A stretch of DNA of 64,000 nucleotides from Aphis gossypii. Lineage: Eukaryota; Arthropoda; Insecta; Hemiptera; Aphididae. Positions within the stretch are counted from its first letter, which is position 1. Every line of letters begins with the position of its first letter. Both the position numbers and the translations under genes were made by a program. Below the pieces are notes generated by a model. It saw only the letters and a program-made list of their open reading frames with translations. It had not been told where the DNA came from and did not search any database. Of the stretch, positions 1 through 13,319 are shown one piece after another. The stretch covers positions 22,359,260 to 22,423,259 of the forward strand of contig NC_065530.1 in assembly GCF_020184175.1 (NCBI RefSeq), given 5' to 3'.

Positions 1-443
1 TATTGTAAAATAAAAGGTGATTATGTAATATTTTTACATATTTTTAGTCATTTTCGTTCACAATCATAATTCATATAAATACAAAATTATTTATTATTGA
101 ATTTAAACTTGACACGTCCACGATGTCAATTACTAACTTGCAATAACGAGGTGCCCACCTACATTCAAAACTTTAAATTCAGACCAGAACAAGTTCTCTA
201 ATTTTTTTAATGCTAAAAGTTATAGAGTTACAGTATTGTCTCTCTTCTACCTTTCCTTGTGTGTGCTTTTGTAAAATATGATTTCATTCGAGACTTCAAG
301 AGTTAATAAATTGCATGTTGCATACCTATCACCCACCTTGCCAACCCTGAGACGCGCATTTGTACGCCACTATAATATCTTTATATTATTTATTGTAATG
401 TGTTAGGTGTAAATTACTATCTATATATAATATATACACTCAC
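1..443. other. Intron sequence downstream of the peroxidase-like exon 2
   Basis: AT-rich sequence left of the donor at 443. I see no further exon before the window edge, so the rest of the minus-strand gene is outside. Confidence 0.5.
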
Positions 444-3400
444 TCGTTTACAAGCCCCACGCTAGCATCCACGGATTTCTGAGCCTGTTCCCCTTCTGTA
501 AGTGTCTCGTTGGTGGTCGGGAAAAGCTCTTGGTGCCATGCTGCAGCGCTGCCTGTGGGTACCAGTATCCGTTTTGTAAATAGAGACGTAACAAGTACCC
601 GTCGCTCGTTTAGGCGTTGCAGCGCGTTTGTTGCGGCAATGTTCAACTGTTCCGAGGTGAATGGCGGTATTTCGACGGGCGGTGGTGGCGGTGCTCTGAT
701 CACGCCAGTAACTGTAGCCGACGTCAATTGGTTGTTGGCTATACGACATCATGGTTTTCAAGAAAAAATTTCAAACAAATATTTATCCTTATACTACAAT
801 ACTATTTTTAGATTAATATAATATATATAGGTATACGAGTATAGGTGAAACTACGCCACAATCAAATCGGGATTAAAGCTCTAAGTGATTAAGGATTGGA
901 CTTGAAATATAATATATACTTAATACTTTATAGCAGCCCTTCTTAATCTTCAAACTTTAATCGTTCTCCTCGCACATAAGAAGAATATTATAATTGTTAA
1001 TTTTTTATGGTTACATATAATTTTGTAGGTAGGTACTTATAATAACAAATTTATCATTTAAAAATAAAATATAATTAATTAAACTATCAAATTAAAGTTA
1101 TATTTCTTCAGACATCAATGACAACATTTTGACTACCTACTTGAATTCCATAAATGTTGTGTAAACAATAAAATAGTTAGGCATACTTTAATCTAGCCCT
1201 ATAGGTAACTAATTTACCAGGATATATAAATTACAATATACGAATTCCAAACAAAACGTTAAAGGATAAGAAAAAATAAATGATGAAAATTAAAATAATT
1301 TGACTTTATAATTAATGTATTATGTATAAATCAATGCCTACAAGGCTACAAAATATTGTTAATTTTTTCATTATTAAATGTTGATTTAAATAAAAATTGT
1401 AATTTATTGAAACTAACTATACAAAATAAACTATTAAATGATAAATACCTATTAAATTCAAATTATTAAAAATCGTTGATTTTTTAAAAAAAATTTTTAA
1501 TTTTTTTCATATTTATCTACTTGTAATATTTTTCACTTTTTGTATGTATGTAAATCATAAACAATTAAATACAGACATGAAGTTTAAATAAAATAAAGTA
1601 ACATATTTTAATTTTTGATAATAAGTATTAATAAATAATAAATATTTAGTATTAATAATAATTACATAATATTATACATTTTGTATACATATTTACTAAC
1701 CAATAACAAAAACAACTAGGTATCGTTAAAATAAAAAATTTATAAATAACCTATAACCTATTATAAACATTTATACATCAATTTTTTACAAATTTATCAG
1801 TTAATAATTATTGTATTTTTTAAAGTTTTATTTTAATGTGTGTACAACAAAATTATTTGTGGAAAGCGATTTTACTGTTTTAATCAATGGGCTTTGGAGC
1901 CATACTCAGCTTCCTTTCCACCTTTAAATCAAACTTGCTCGCAATTACACATATTGTATATCAGTATACATCATTAAAGAAGCTATGGAATTATGAATGC
2001 ATTACATTTTATATTATAGTTTTTATGTGTGCGTGTATGCGATATATACGCGCCCTAGAGCTCATTAGCATGCAAAACCCGTTTGAGACCAGTTATATTA
2101 TTATGAATTATTACTGAGCAGCAATCGGTGAATCCGTAGATCAATGACTCCTGAACAAACGTACATATATATGCCCACCATACGAGTTATTTATTTCCTC
2201 TGTTCGGGTTTCACATGTCATTTACACCCACGGCTTTTATTGCTATAATTCTAAAAATGCGCCCATTTTACATATTATATAGGTAAACATGCAGTTCAAT
2301 AAAACCCATTATCTGCTTAATGAAGAAATACTAATGAAAAAAAATAAATAAATAATAGGTGTCTGCAATGTGTACCTATAAATAGATGATCCGGATGCGT
2401 GTGTTTAAATATCGTAGATGTTATAATATGGATAAACCTACATGTTCCAGACGATCAATTATTACGTACTCTTGTTCTGCTACAGCAAACCATTATAACG
2501 TTGGTCCTTGATACTTAGCGAATATTTGCATATTCGTCACTGCCGACGCAGACCTTGCCATTGTTAATGAAAATTTAGAGAACGTAATAATCAAGAGCAA
2601 TAATATGATGATTATGCATTTTTCGGGTTTTTACTTTTTACTATAATGTGTTAAAATTATATTTTTGTTAACGGACAAGCAAATTAATATTATATTAGTT
2701 ACATTCTGTTTAGCTGTTTTACCTAAAAAAAATTGAAAATATTATGTAAACAAACTAAATATAGATCATTTGGTGAAACTTTAAAAGGCTACCCTTAGTA
2801 TAAAATAAAAATGTTATTGTTTAAATTCAAACATTTGTCAACAAAGTATGTAAGTACTTACAATAAATACTACTCATAAGTCATAATCACTTTAATTATG
2901 TCACAAACAATTTATTTGTCTATATACTTACATATTTGTACAACAATATTGTGATAAATAAAATTCTTGTTTATAAATATTTTACTAAATATGTTTTTAT
3001 AGAGATTTTAAAAAATATCTTGAAATTAAATATAGTGAGTAATGAGTATTAATATTTATTTATTTTTCTAGTAAAATGATGAATTGTACTTGTTCTTGCT
3101 GTTTTATTACAAAAAAATATTGAGTAGGTATGATGTTGGTACTATAGATTGAATAGGTAGGTAGAATTATTTGAATTATTAATATTAATTAATAATTTAT
3201 TATTGGCTTCAAAGTTATTATACTTCACAGTTTATATTATGTTAATAAGAAGTTAAATAATTTGAAGTAATTTTCTTCGATATCAATTAAATGCGTCTTT
3301 TGATAATGCTATTAAAATAAGAAATATCAACATTATTTAAGGAATTCATGTACTACTCGTATAAAAATTATTGTTAAGGATATGAAAAAACAGTTATTTT

Positions 3401-4574
3401 TGCAGTAACTGTTATACCTATGCCTATTTACGTTATATTTTCAATTATAATGTCATAATATAAATTGTTAAAAAACTCATGAAGATTATTAAATGTTTTA
3501 TTATATATTATTATTTAATATTTATATCCGAATACAATACTATGCATTTTTACATAATATTATGTTCAAATATGTATACATAATTGGTTGTTTTTTTTCT
3601 AATACAAATAAAATACATTCTTAATTCTCAGACTATCATTATAAATTATGCTCAGGGGTTTCATTTAATACGATTTTAGTATTTTTAAAGAAAAAATATC
3701 GAAGAATACATACTATGTATTATTTTAATGAAAATATAGTAGGTATATGAATATGAAAAACAAAACGAGAATATTTTATTTCAAACTTGAGATGACAGAA
3801 ATTCAAAATGCAGGTGTCGTGATGTTTGAAATTTGAAATTTTAACAATGTCAGTCGAAACGTGAATACATCAAATATTCAAATTATATAGTCATACAATG
3901 TTTATAAAACATATATCCTTATAAATTTTAGTAATACATTATCCCAATATCTAATAATAAATATTACCTGGATTAAGGTTTTTAACAGGACAACACACGC
4001 CAAATTCGTTGACAGCCAACTTGCACGGTTGTCTTTTGAATTCTGGAAGTTCGGCGTAAAACAACAGACAGCTGACCAGTGGCCGGCACGTTCCCAACTC
4101 ACCGTTCCCCGCCTTGCACAATCCCTGGGTGTTAGGCGTTTTTCTGAACGGTTCCTCGACTTGCGGTGCCGGTTGCTCTTGCTGTTGCTGTACAGGCTGT
4201 ACGGGCTGTACGGGCTGCGCGGGCTGCACGGGTTGCGTTACGGTTTGCATGCCTCTGAGCCTGTCCTGTATCCTCTGTTGGAGGACCAACTGCTGCCGCT
4301 GGATGTCCTGAAACATTTGCACGAACTGTTCCTGTTGCTGGAACAGCGAATCCCGGAGTCCCGGGTCCTGCGGCCTGGCCTCGAGCGCCTGTTGCACCTG
4401 CTGCAACTGCACTTGGATCTGGTTCTGCTGGAATTGCAGTTGCTGCTGTTCGAGCTGTTCGGGGAAAATCTCCGTGAGGAAAGGCCTCTGTTGCTGCTGT
4501 TGCTGCTGTTGGGTCCGGACCGCTACAGCGGCCAGCAGCAAGACCAGCGATAACGCGATCGGGATTCGCGTCAT
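444..4574 (-). CDS. Secreted Q-rich CLIP-like protein, probable insect heme peroxidase (5' part)
   Basis: Two minus-strand exons, 4574-3968 and 738-444, join in frame (phase 1: the last base of exon 1 completes a codon with the first two of exon 2). Exon 1 starts at ATG 4574. It gives a signal peptide of about 20 residues, a glutamine-rich stretch (residues 22-145) with PVQ repeats, then a six-cysteine CLIP-like domain (about 152-195) ending in VCCP. It ends at donor CCAG|GTAATA. Exon 2 encodes a PPPPP stretch followed by EQLNIAA, ALQRLNERR, a VPTG motif and GEQAQ; from family memory this resembles the propeptide of insect chorion-type heme peroxidases. Exon 2 ends at a strong donor, GA|GTGAGTG, which also reads as an in-frame TGA if left unspliced. 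An alternative acceptor lies near 716. The catalytic domain would lie off the left edge. A CLIP serine protease is the alternative reading of exon 1 alone. Confidence 0.6.
739..3967 (-). other. 3.2-kb intron of the peroxidase-like gene
   Basis: AT-rich sequence with no credible exon on either strand. The only open frame of note (1887-2117 +) has biased, low-complexity composition and no start context or splice support. Confidence 0.5.
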
Positions 4575-4599
4575 GTTGCGGTTCGTATGTGCGGACGTC

Positions 4600-4615
4600 T
4601 ACTGAAGACTGAACA
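4600..4615 (-). promoter_or_regulatory. Possible initiator (TTCAGT pair) of the peroxidase-like gene
   Basis: Read on the minus strand, two TTCAGT words, matching the arthropod initiator TCAGT, stand 26-40 bases before the ATG. The upstream region to 4740 is GC-rich and CpG-rich compared with the flanks, as expected for a core promoter. No TATA box is seen at -30. Confidence 0.35.
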
Positions 4616-7600
4616 CCGCGCACAGTCGCGTACGGACGGATGACGGCGACGGCGATGATGATGCGGTGATGAGCCCGCCGTGGTTCACGTGGGTAGATCG
4701 GCGGTCGTTCAAGGTCACGGCGCCCATGCCGTGCGAGTCCAGTCTTACAATATTATATATGCAAAAAACTATAAAGAGGTATATAAATGCCCTTTTCGAG
4801 AGCGTATACTGTTGTGCGTTTGTTGCGAATTTTTAGATGTTGCCAAAAATCAAACCGGTAACCGACACGATATATGTAAATAGCTGGTATAGAATATAGT
4901 GATTTATATAAATATTTGCCGATCCTTTTTTTACGGTATATAATATTGTATTATATCTACATAACATGGAAAAACCTACGAACAACACCGTTTGTAACGC
5001 GGCATAACTGACCTTGAGATAATAATTTTTTACTATACCATAGTATGTATCCGTAATAAATTACCGTAGATGATACAATATTATATATACTACGTATATT
5101 TACCTATTGAGCACGCACACCCCTATTTTTTACATTTACAGTTGTACAAATCCTAATTTTTAGAAATTTTAAAAATCATATTTTCATACCATTTGCTCTT
5201 AAATGAATAAGGAATGTCGATCTGTGAGGATAGATAAAAACTTTTTTTCAAATAAGTAACCGACTTTTATCTGGAAATCGTTAAATAAATAGTCATACAA
5301 AATTCTAATGAGTACCTAGTTTTTGAGTTATTTAAATGGACTAGCATAATATATAGGTAATAAGGATAATAGTCCAAAAAATGATTTTACGAAAGTATAA
5401 AATAACTGTAATATTGGATCTATAGCAGTATTTTTAAAAATTATAAAATTAGTGCCACCCCTTGTCTGTTAAACCTATTATCATGTATAAAGTTAATCAA
5501 TTTAAAAACTACTCGTTCAAATTTTGATGTAGGTACATCAACGTTTTTAAAATAAACTAATTAAAAATTATCTATCTAATTATTATTGATGAAACAGGTC
5601 TAATTTGACCAAAGTTATAGCAGATATCACCACAGGACACTCTTATTAAGCAGTATAAAAAGTAATAAGTATAAAAAATAATTTTCTATTTGAAAATATA
5701 TGATCGTTAATAGAATATTTTAAAATCCAAGAGATCAATATTATTCAAATTCATTATTAAAGGAAAATTGATGGGGTTGGAGGTGAGCGTATTCGGAAAA
5801 TCATCCTGTATTATAAATCAATATCTTATTATATTACACCATATTAGGTTGAGCACTATTCGATATGTCTGAAGATATGGAGAAATTTTTTTTCTGACAA
5901 TTATATTACCTATTACATACAGGTATTGTTTATAAGTTTTATCTATATATACTGTTGTTACATAGTTACATTAAAATATTATTGATTCTAGCGTAGACTG
6001 ATTGTAAAATATGATATGGATGTATACATATACACTCATATCCGACGACAATTTTTAGGTTTTCCTCTTATTTGATTTTTCTAAGAAATATTTAAATACA
6101 TAATAAGTTAAAGTTTAATAATTTAAATCAAAAACAATCCTGTCCAAAAAGTTTAACTGCTGAGAGACTTATTTTAACTGCCTATTACTGTGTGTGTCTA
6201 ATATTTTATTTTCAAGTGAATATGTTAACATATATTTTAATTACCTATTTTTTATTTTTGTTACATTAAATATTAAAATGATAATTCATAATTTAACATT
6301 TAAAAAATATTGAAAATTGTTTTATTATTATTTCTTTTTAATTCGAAACGAATTAAGAAATAATAATATTAAGTATAATTTTTGTGAAAACTATATTTCA
6401 CATACAAATTGTGTTAAAAAAAAATGCCGATCAGCAAAAATTAATATTTATAGAATTATTATTTTTTGTACTCCATAAATCATAAAAATTTATTTTATTC
6501 GTAATCCTTAATTGTCTTTTTAAGATAATTGTTTATTAATATTTTTTTTTTTTTGTACCATCGATACCATCTAACAGCTCACAGGTTATAATAGTTGATT
6601 TTGCAATCTATATAAAAAAGCTACAGTATATTAAATAGAGTATTAACTCATATTTTTACTCTATATACAAAACTTATATATTATATTTAAATATTTACAT
6701 ATTTTATACCAATGATGTCGTCAAGGTCTCATTTAATAATATAATGATTCATTTAGATTTCTTGGATCTGTATAGGCGATTATTTTAAAACGACAAATCC
6801 TCCGGATTGTGCAATAATATAATAGTGCAGACGGGTTTATAATACCATATGTCGTCGATACCTCTACATATGACCATTATATTATTATAGTATGATAACA
6901 TATTATAATATATGCACCTCATAGGCGTAGTATATTATTGATACTTATTGTTGTTCTCGATAACATCTATATTCTTATACGGTTATATAATATGATACAG
7001 GTAGGATATACAGACTCGCCTACGTGTTGGCGCGTTTTGACATTTATCAAAGCCAGATATACCCTAGCTGTCCTAGCTATTATACGTAGAAGACCGTGTA
7101 AGATGTATTTGCATGATTCAAGTGCATAATAATAATAATAATACATTAAGTTTAATTAAAAGTCAAAATGACAATAGACGATGCAAATTTTACAATACAT
7201 ATATATATATAATATGATTATACGTCGTATACAGTAAGTACCTATGTATACACCCGGCTGTGATAAATATATACAACGTGATTCACTGGGCTAAGGTCGC
7301 GCTTACCATATAGTATAATAATAATTGTTAATTATTATTATAGTTAATATTATAGTATCACTTGCCAATTCATAAACATATATAGCAGCATACCTAACAT
7401 AATCTGTGTTCGCACAGCACATGCATTATAATAATATATAGGTATCTACGTAGGTACTTACTATGTATGCAATGATATCAGATCAGTATATTTTGACGTT
7501 ATTTCAATAGTTTAAATAAATATGCATATGTATGTGTGTGTATAAGGAAGAGAGTGTGTGCGTAATCTATACACACGCATATATATTATATATAGGTGTA

Positions 7601-10294
7601 TGTATATACACAATAATATTATAACATCAACTCATTGTATCAGATACAATATGTGTGTATTAGAAATGTTTTCTAGCCTGTTGAGAGGTTGTACACATTA
7701 TATGTATATACCTTCATACTTCTATTATTGTTGTACATACGTTCAGGGATTTCGGTCTGCAATCTTTTTAAGTACCTGTACCACCTATATGTGTGTGTAT
7801 TGGTCTCTATGAAACATTTCCACGGCCTTTGTTTTTTGTTTTATTAGGTGTTGTTCATTAGTCTCAATGCTATGCGTCGACCTATAGTGGCAATAAATAA
7901 ACAAAATAACATATCGTCTAACCGTGAACGTTAATTATTATTGCGTACAATTATAAAGACGCCTCGGCCATACAATGATATTCGTAATAGGTAATATCGG
8001 GAGGCGACGATGACGATGATCTCGAAACCTTGTTACAAATTTACAATAGCTTGCAATAGTCTGTATAGAATAACTATTATTACTATTATTTATGTATCGA
8101 TCTATGGTGTACAGCATTATAATTATTTAGAACACGGGTTCTTAGATTTTAAATTTCAACGCCGCATATATATTAGGTATAATCAAATGTGTGTAAGTTA
8201 ATAAAAAAAAAATAAATAAATAACTTGAGTTAGTTTAATTAAATCAACGTAATGAACGTTAAGTTATATATGTAAGCTAAAAGTTAACAAACAATATAAT
8301 TAACTCTGAAAATTAAAAGTTAATATGGATAAACATACTAACTTAACACGTTATTAAAAAGTAGTTAATTATTTTAATTTTAATTATTACCTATGTAAAT
8401 TTAAAAAAAATTAAAATACACCCTAGGTACCTACACTATTTCTTTTTATTGTTTATTATTATAGCTAAATTATACACGTAAATGTCAAATAAGTATCAAC
8501 AAATATTTATTTATTTATATTAAAAAAATTTTAATGAAAAATAATTATTTATCAGTCTTAACTGTACAGTTACTTTAATTAGTTAATTGAATTACCTATG
8601 TTTGGACATGATTATTTTTCAAATTACCTATAATTGATAAATAATAAGTTTTAAGTTAGTAAATAATTTTACAGTTTTAATCAACTTAAGCTTTTAGGCA
8701 ATGTGCTTATAGACTACTAGTTAATAGGTACCTAATTATTATCATATATTTGTGTTTTGTGTATAATAATTTATTTTGAGTAGATATATATAGCTATACC
8801 CAGTAGCATTGATTTTAGAATATTATATTATATTCAAAAATCAATATACTATGGTACCTAGTTATTATAGATATTTTGTTGGAAGTAGAAACGAAATTAT
8901 AGGCGTATCTTGCCAATTTAAATGCGAATACCAATAAATTCGTTTTAGAAATATAATTATTACACTTAAATTATTATTATCAGCTGCACTGCATCTATAT
9001 CTATTGTTTTTTCATTATGAATTATGATATTTTGATATTTTTTACACAAAAATCAGGCATATAAGCTCAAAAAAAAAACAGTACAATGATATCGCATTAA
9101 TGTGCGTCATAAAAAAATAGTAACAATACACATAGCTATATAAGTATAGAGATAGTAAACAAACTACGAAAAAAAATTTAGTCGTAACTATTAAATAAGA
9201 AGTTTAAAGGCAAGAAATAATAATGACGGAATAATAGTCGTTTGTATATAGGTAATATAATAAGGAGGACAAGTGATAAAGCGGTATAGAATGGTGTTTG
9301 TTAAACTGACAGGAACTCTATAACATTATTCGAGTTATTTTTGTTTAAAGTACCTACTACCTTTACTTAAAATCAGTGGTATAATCTATGTAGATAAATA
9401 GATTATAAAAGGATGAGATTCATAAAACAATTTTTTACATTCACTTGCTAACCAATAACTTTGCAATGCCATTATGGATCATCATGATTCATGAGTTCAT
9501 GACATTCTTATATTAGTCAATAATTTCTGTAACATAGGTATAGGTAAAAATGTAATACAATAATACCTATATAGTATATACAATATACATAAATAATTAA
9601 CATTGTTATTTTATTTACTATATGTATATAATCGTTTGCGCATAAGAAAAACACAAAATCATGATTAAAAATTCTCTATATTATAATATATTATAATACA
9701 ACTTACCAAGAATTTTCAAACAGCTTTATATTTAACATTTAAATAATTATAAATAGTTATAGTATAAGCACAAAATTAAAAGGATAGTACCTATCTGCTA
9801 TAAACAAACAATTACAATTTAAAATAAAAAAATTAACTCAAGAGTAATCATTATCTATATTACTTACCTAATAAACCATTTATATAGTTATTTAAATGTT
9901 AAAATATGTATAAAGCTGTTTAAAAATTATTGGTAAATCGTATTATAATACATTACATAGAGAATTTTTAATAATTCTGTGTTTTTCAACTTTTGTTCTT
10001 ATGTGTATACGATTATATACATAGAATAAATTAAATAACACTATCTAATTATATATACCTAGTAATATAATATTATCTAAAGTGTCTTACTTTTCTGTCT
10101 TTTCTTTAACAAAAGGCTCTTTAAAATTGTCTAAACATGTCCGTGCTACATTGGTCCACTTAAAAATGAAAATATTAATAAAAGCCTACGAGATATCCTA
10201 GATAATATTAATACCTACCTTTAAGTTTTATAATAAGTAAATTGACTAATATTAAAACCAACAGCAAAAAATTGATTCCATTGAACGAAAATTT

Positions 10295-10353
10295 GCTATA
10301 TTGTATGTATGTAAGACGGAGACAACACATGCGGATATGGCGTCATCTTAAAA
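10295..10353. repeat. Solo terminal repeat of the 'AAGACG' MITE family
   Basis: The words GTAAGACGGAGACAACACAT and GGCGTCATCTTAA occur here as one terminus. The same terminus is seen, diverged, at 59675-59715 and as both ends of the element at 37584-38053. No partner end is near, so this is a solo or truncated end. Confidence 0.5.
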
Positions 10354-11604
10354 TTATGTCGAATACCTACAATACATATTCTGATATTCATACCTTTTAT
10401 TATAAACATAATGTATTTAAATAAAATAAGATAATATTTTATATTTAATTCAGTTTGTATATAAATCGGCAATTAAAAAATGTCGAAGGTGTTAAATGTG
10501 GGAGAAACTGGTGTACCTACCTACCTACATAACTTAACCTAGCGGCTAACTATAAACTAATCCTATGAATAAAAGTTTAATAACAATTTATGTTATAATT
10601 TTTTTTAAGTTCATATTATGTACATGCCATGCATATTTCCAACAATTTTAGTACGAAAGTTCCAAACCCTAACTATAGAATATTTTATAAATGTAAAAGT
10701 CAAAAGTTGTTAATATTGTGTAATAATGTAGGTATCTATCATCAAATCAATAGCCAATTTTATTTTTAGGTACCTATGTTATTTATTGTATGTGAATCAA
10801 TTTTATATCTTTAAAAAATGTGTACATAAATATAAAGTTTGACCTATATATTATATATTATAATATGTGTGAGAATGATATTTAATATTAGTTATTTATA
10901 ATAAAATAATAGCAGACAAATGCTAAAAATATGTAAATAGTCTAGAAAAAACCTTTCTGTGCAGACTGCTGAGTGTAGAGTTTGTTTAGTGCAAGAAATA
11001 ATGCTTTTTGATTTTTTTATATCAAATCAAATTTCAAAAATATAAGTTACAAATAGATAACAACAATGTAAGCACTCTGTATACATATTTGTAAGTTATA
11101 GGCGATATAGCTTCCAAACGTTAGGTTAGGTAATATATAAACATAATATTAAGCTATACTATACATATTATGTACATAATACCGTTGATTTTCCAATATA
11201 TAGTAATATAGTATAATTATAGTAGGTACATTATAAAATCAATGGTAATACGCCCATTAATATGCATTATAATTTACAGCTAGTGGAATTGCGATGTTTC
11301 ATATCAAATACATATTAGTAGTTGAAATTGAAATGTAATTTCAGGTGGACCGACAAGGCGACAAGACACGAATACACGATTGCATAATAGGTATAGTGTT
11401 GAAGTAACGGCTTTATCTCAGAAACTAAATTTAGCTTTGACCACTTTTTGTTGACGTTTTTTCGAATAAAGAATGTAGATGCATATTTATGTAAATAATT
11501 ACATACCTATTCATTATATAGACTCGAATTGTATACTTATACGTAATACGTATAGATGTATTAATGTATGTAAATGTATTATGTAACTATAATATCTATT
11601 GAAC

Positions 11605-11780
11605 GGGGGTGGATTTAAGTATATAGTGGCCCGTGAATTGTGCTGGGGGCTCTTTATGCATAAACAAGAAAATATATTTTTTTACTTATTAAAATATCAT
11701 AAAATTGTGGTGACCCCGAATTTGTGGGAGGCCCTGGACTGCGGCTCACTCAGCTCTCCCCTAAAACCGGCCATGTGAAC
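11605..11780. mobile_element. GC-rich MITE-like fragment
   Basis: A locally GC-rich block begins with GGGGGTGGATTTAAG and ends with CCCCTAAAACCGG. The ends are imperfect inverted copies (GGGTGGATTTA against TAAAACCGGCC), the look of a small hAT-like nonautonomous element. No clean target-site duplication can be made out. Confidence 0.35.
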
Positions 11781-11933
11781 ATTTAAAAGAAAATTATTTA
11801 TAAAATAAATACAATGTATTTCTTATCAGACGTATTATTATATGGGATCGTAGGGCATATTATATTATTGTAACATTATTACTATCATTTTCAAATTTTA
11901 AAACGCATTCATTCGTTAATGGGTAGATTCATA

Positions 11934-12091
11934 ATCATGGGCGCCCCCCCCCCCCCGTTTTTGTTGCCAATGTTTGTATTACCTGTTACAGAATTTTACT
12001 TAACCTAGCATTTTATATAAATATATGTATAATATAGACCTTGCCCCTCCCCGGTGAAAATTTCTGCGGGTGCCCTTGTCCATAATTACAA
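11934..12091. mobile_element. Short element with poly-C tract and inverted ends
   Basis: Ends read ATCATGGGCGCCC and GGGTGCCCTTGTCCAT, imperfect inverted copies around about 130 bp. An uninterrupted run of Cs lies just inside the left end (about 11944-11957). Likely a degenerate MITE; class uncertain. Confidence 0.35.
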
Positions 12092-12225
12092 GCGTTAATT
12101 AATAATTTTGTTTTTTAATGAAAAATTCGATAAATGCAAAGTAAAGACGCTCGTTAATTTAATTTCTTTTTATGATTTCAAGATATTATAGGCTAAAATG
12201 TCATATGCTGGGTTACATGAATATT

Positions 12226-12640
12226 ACTCCATCTTCTGAATTTTTAAAAGTACCTAAATGCTTCACCCGCATATGTGTTGTTTCCGTTTTACAAATGCAC
12301 AACATAGTAAAACCCGTTTCATGCTGCCAAGAACCACTAGGGCTGCAATTTAAGTTAAAGAACCAAATATTTGTACTATAAAAATGAAAACATTAGCTGT
12401 GCAACATTTTCTTTAACTTTTTGATATCACTATTATGAAAAAAAGTTCTTATTATTTTAAAATCTATTATTTTTGTGTTTTTTAAACTTGAATAATTTGT
12501 TTTATAGTTTTGCAGATATCGAAAAAATAAAAACAATGTTACTCAGTCCAAATTTTCTCTTTCTAGTATAACAATTTGGTTGCTTAACTTGGACTAAAGC
12601 TTAAGTATTCTTTGCTCACGTGAAACTGTTTTGCGCGAAA
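12226..12640. mobile_element. Degenerate copy of the 37.6-38.05 kb MITE family
   Basis: Shared with the element at 37584-38053: a left part with GTTGT, CCGTTTTACAAA and ACAACATA, an interior with TTGATATCAC and AAAAAGTTCTTATT, and the block GGTTGCTTAACTTGGACTAAAGC, here inverted relative to GCTTTAGCCCGAGTTAAGCA at 37674. The copy is diverged and codes for nothing. Confidence 0.45.
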
Positions 12641-13319
12641 AAGAACCAAGAATCAAGATGGCCACAATAATGGCACAGTCATAAGTACCATAACTAAGAA
12701 ACGAAATTTTCACTACCTACATAAAAAAGAGAACTTTGACTTCAAAAAATCGTTTTTTATTTTTTCGGTATTGGAACAACAAAAAATATAAGTCTTTCAA
12801 GTTGATAATATTATGATCTAAGCCCTAAGGGTATTATCATTGCTATCACATTCGAGTATTCGACCGGCAATACAAATATTTTTATGTTTATTATTATTCA
12901 GATAATTAGATAAGTAAATTATCTTTATTTGTGACTGGCTACTTCTGTATAGTTTACATAAATATATTTTAAATCATAGTATAAATTATTATTGTCACTC
13001 GTATTTTGTAGGTAATTCAGCAATTATTGTAATTTGCATAGTATTATTAGTATTAGTATATATGTATCTAGAAAGTAACAACTAGCAACGAATTACAAAC
13101 AACTAACAGTTCACCATTGAGGATTGATAATAAAATACCTAAAGGTTGTATTATTTTGAATTTTGAAAACGTTACTTAACTTCTTACTTTTAGTTATGTT
13201 TAAACTAAACATTAATGTTCAATGTACAATATTATATAAATGTTAAATACCAATAACAGACATCAGTAGAAAAACAATTTAGTAGGTAATTTTTTTAAGT
13301 GGTTAAAATTAATTGGAAA

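Larger units (their letters stand above)
4620..13319. other. 8.7-kb gene-poor AT-rich spacer
   Basis: No exon with both splice support and coding character was found on either strand. It contains simple repeats, fragments of DNA transposons (10.3 kb, 11.6-12.1 kb, 12.2-12.7 kb) and many TAGGTACCTA-like words. Short open frames at 6938-7129, 7558-7812 and 8010-8201 are chance openings in AT-rich or simple-repeat sequence. Confidence 0.5.

Noticed and set aside
462..821. Alternative frames over the exon at 444-738
   Set aside because: Overlap the phase-compatible peroxidase-like exon; their compositions look like shifted frames.
4029..4553. Long plus-strand ORF rich in Leu (174 codons) and other frames over 4114-4623
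   Set aside because: Antisense or shifted shadows of the CAG/CAA-rich exon; they lack signal, domain and splice support.
12172..12381. 69-codon ORF
   Set aside because: Lies inside a diverged MITE copy shared with 37.6 kb.
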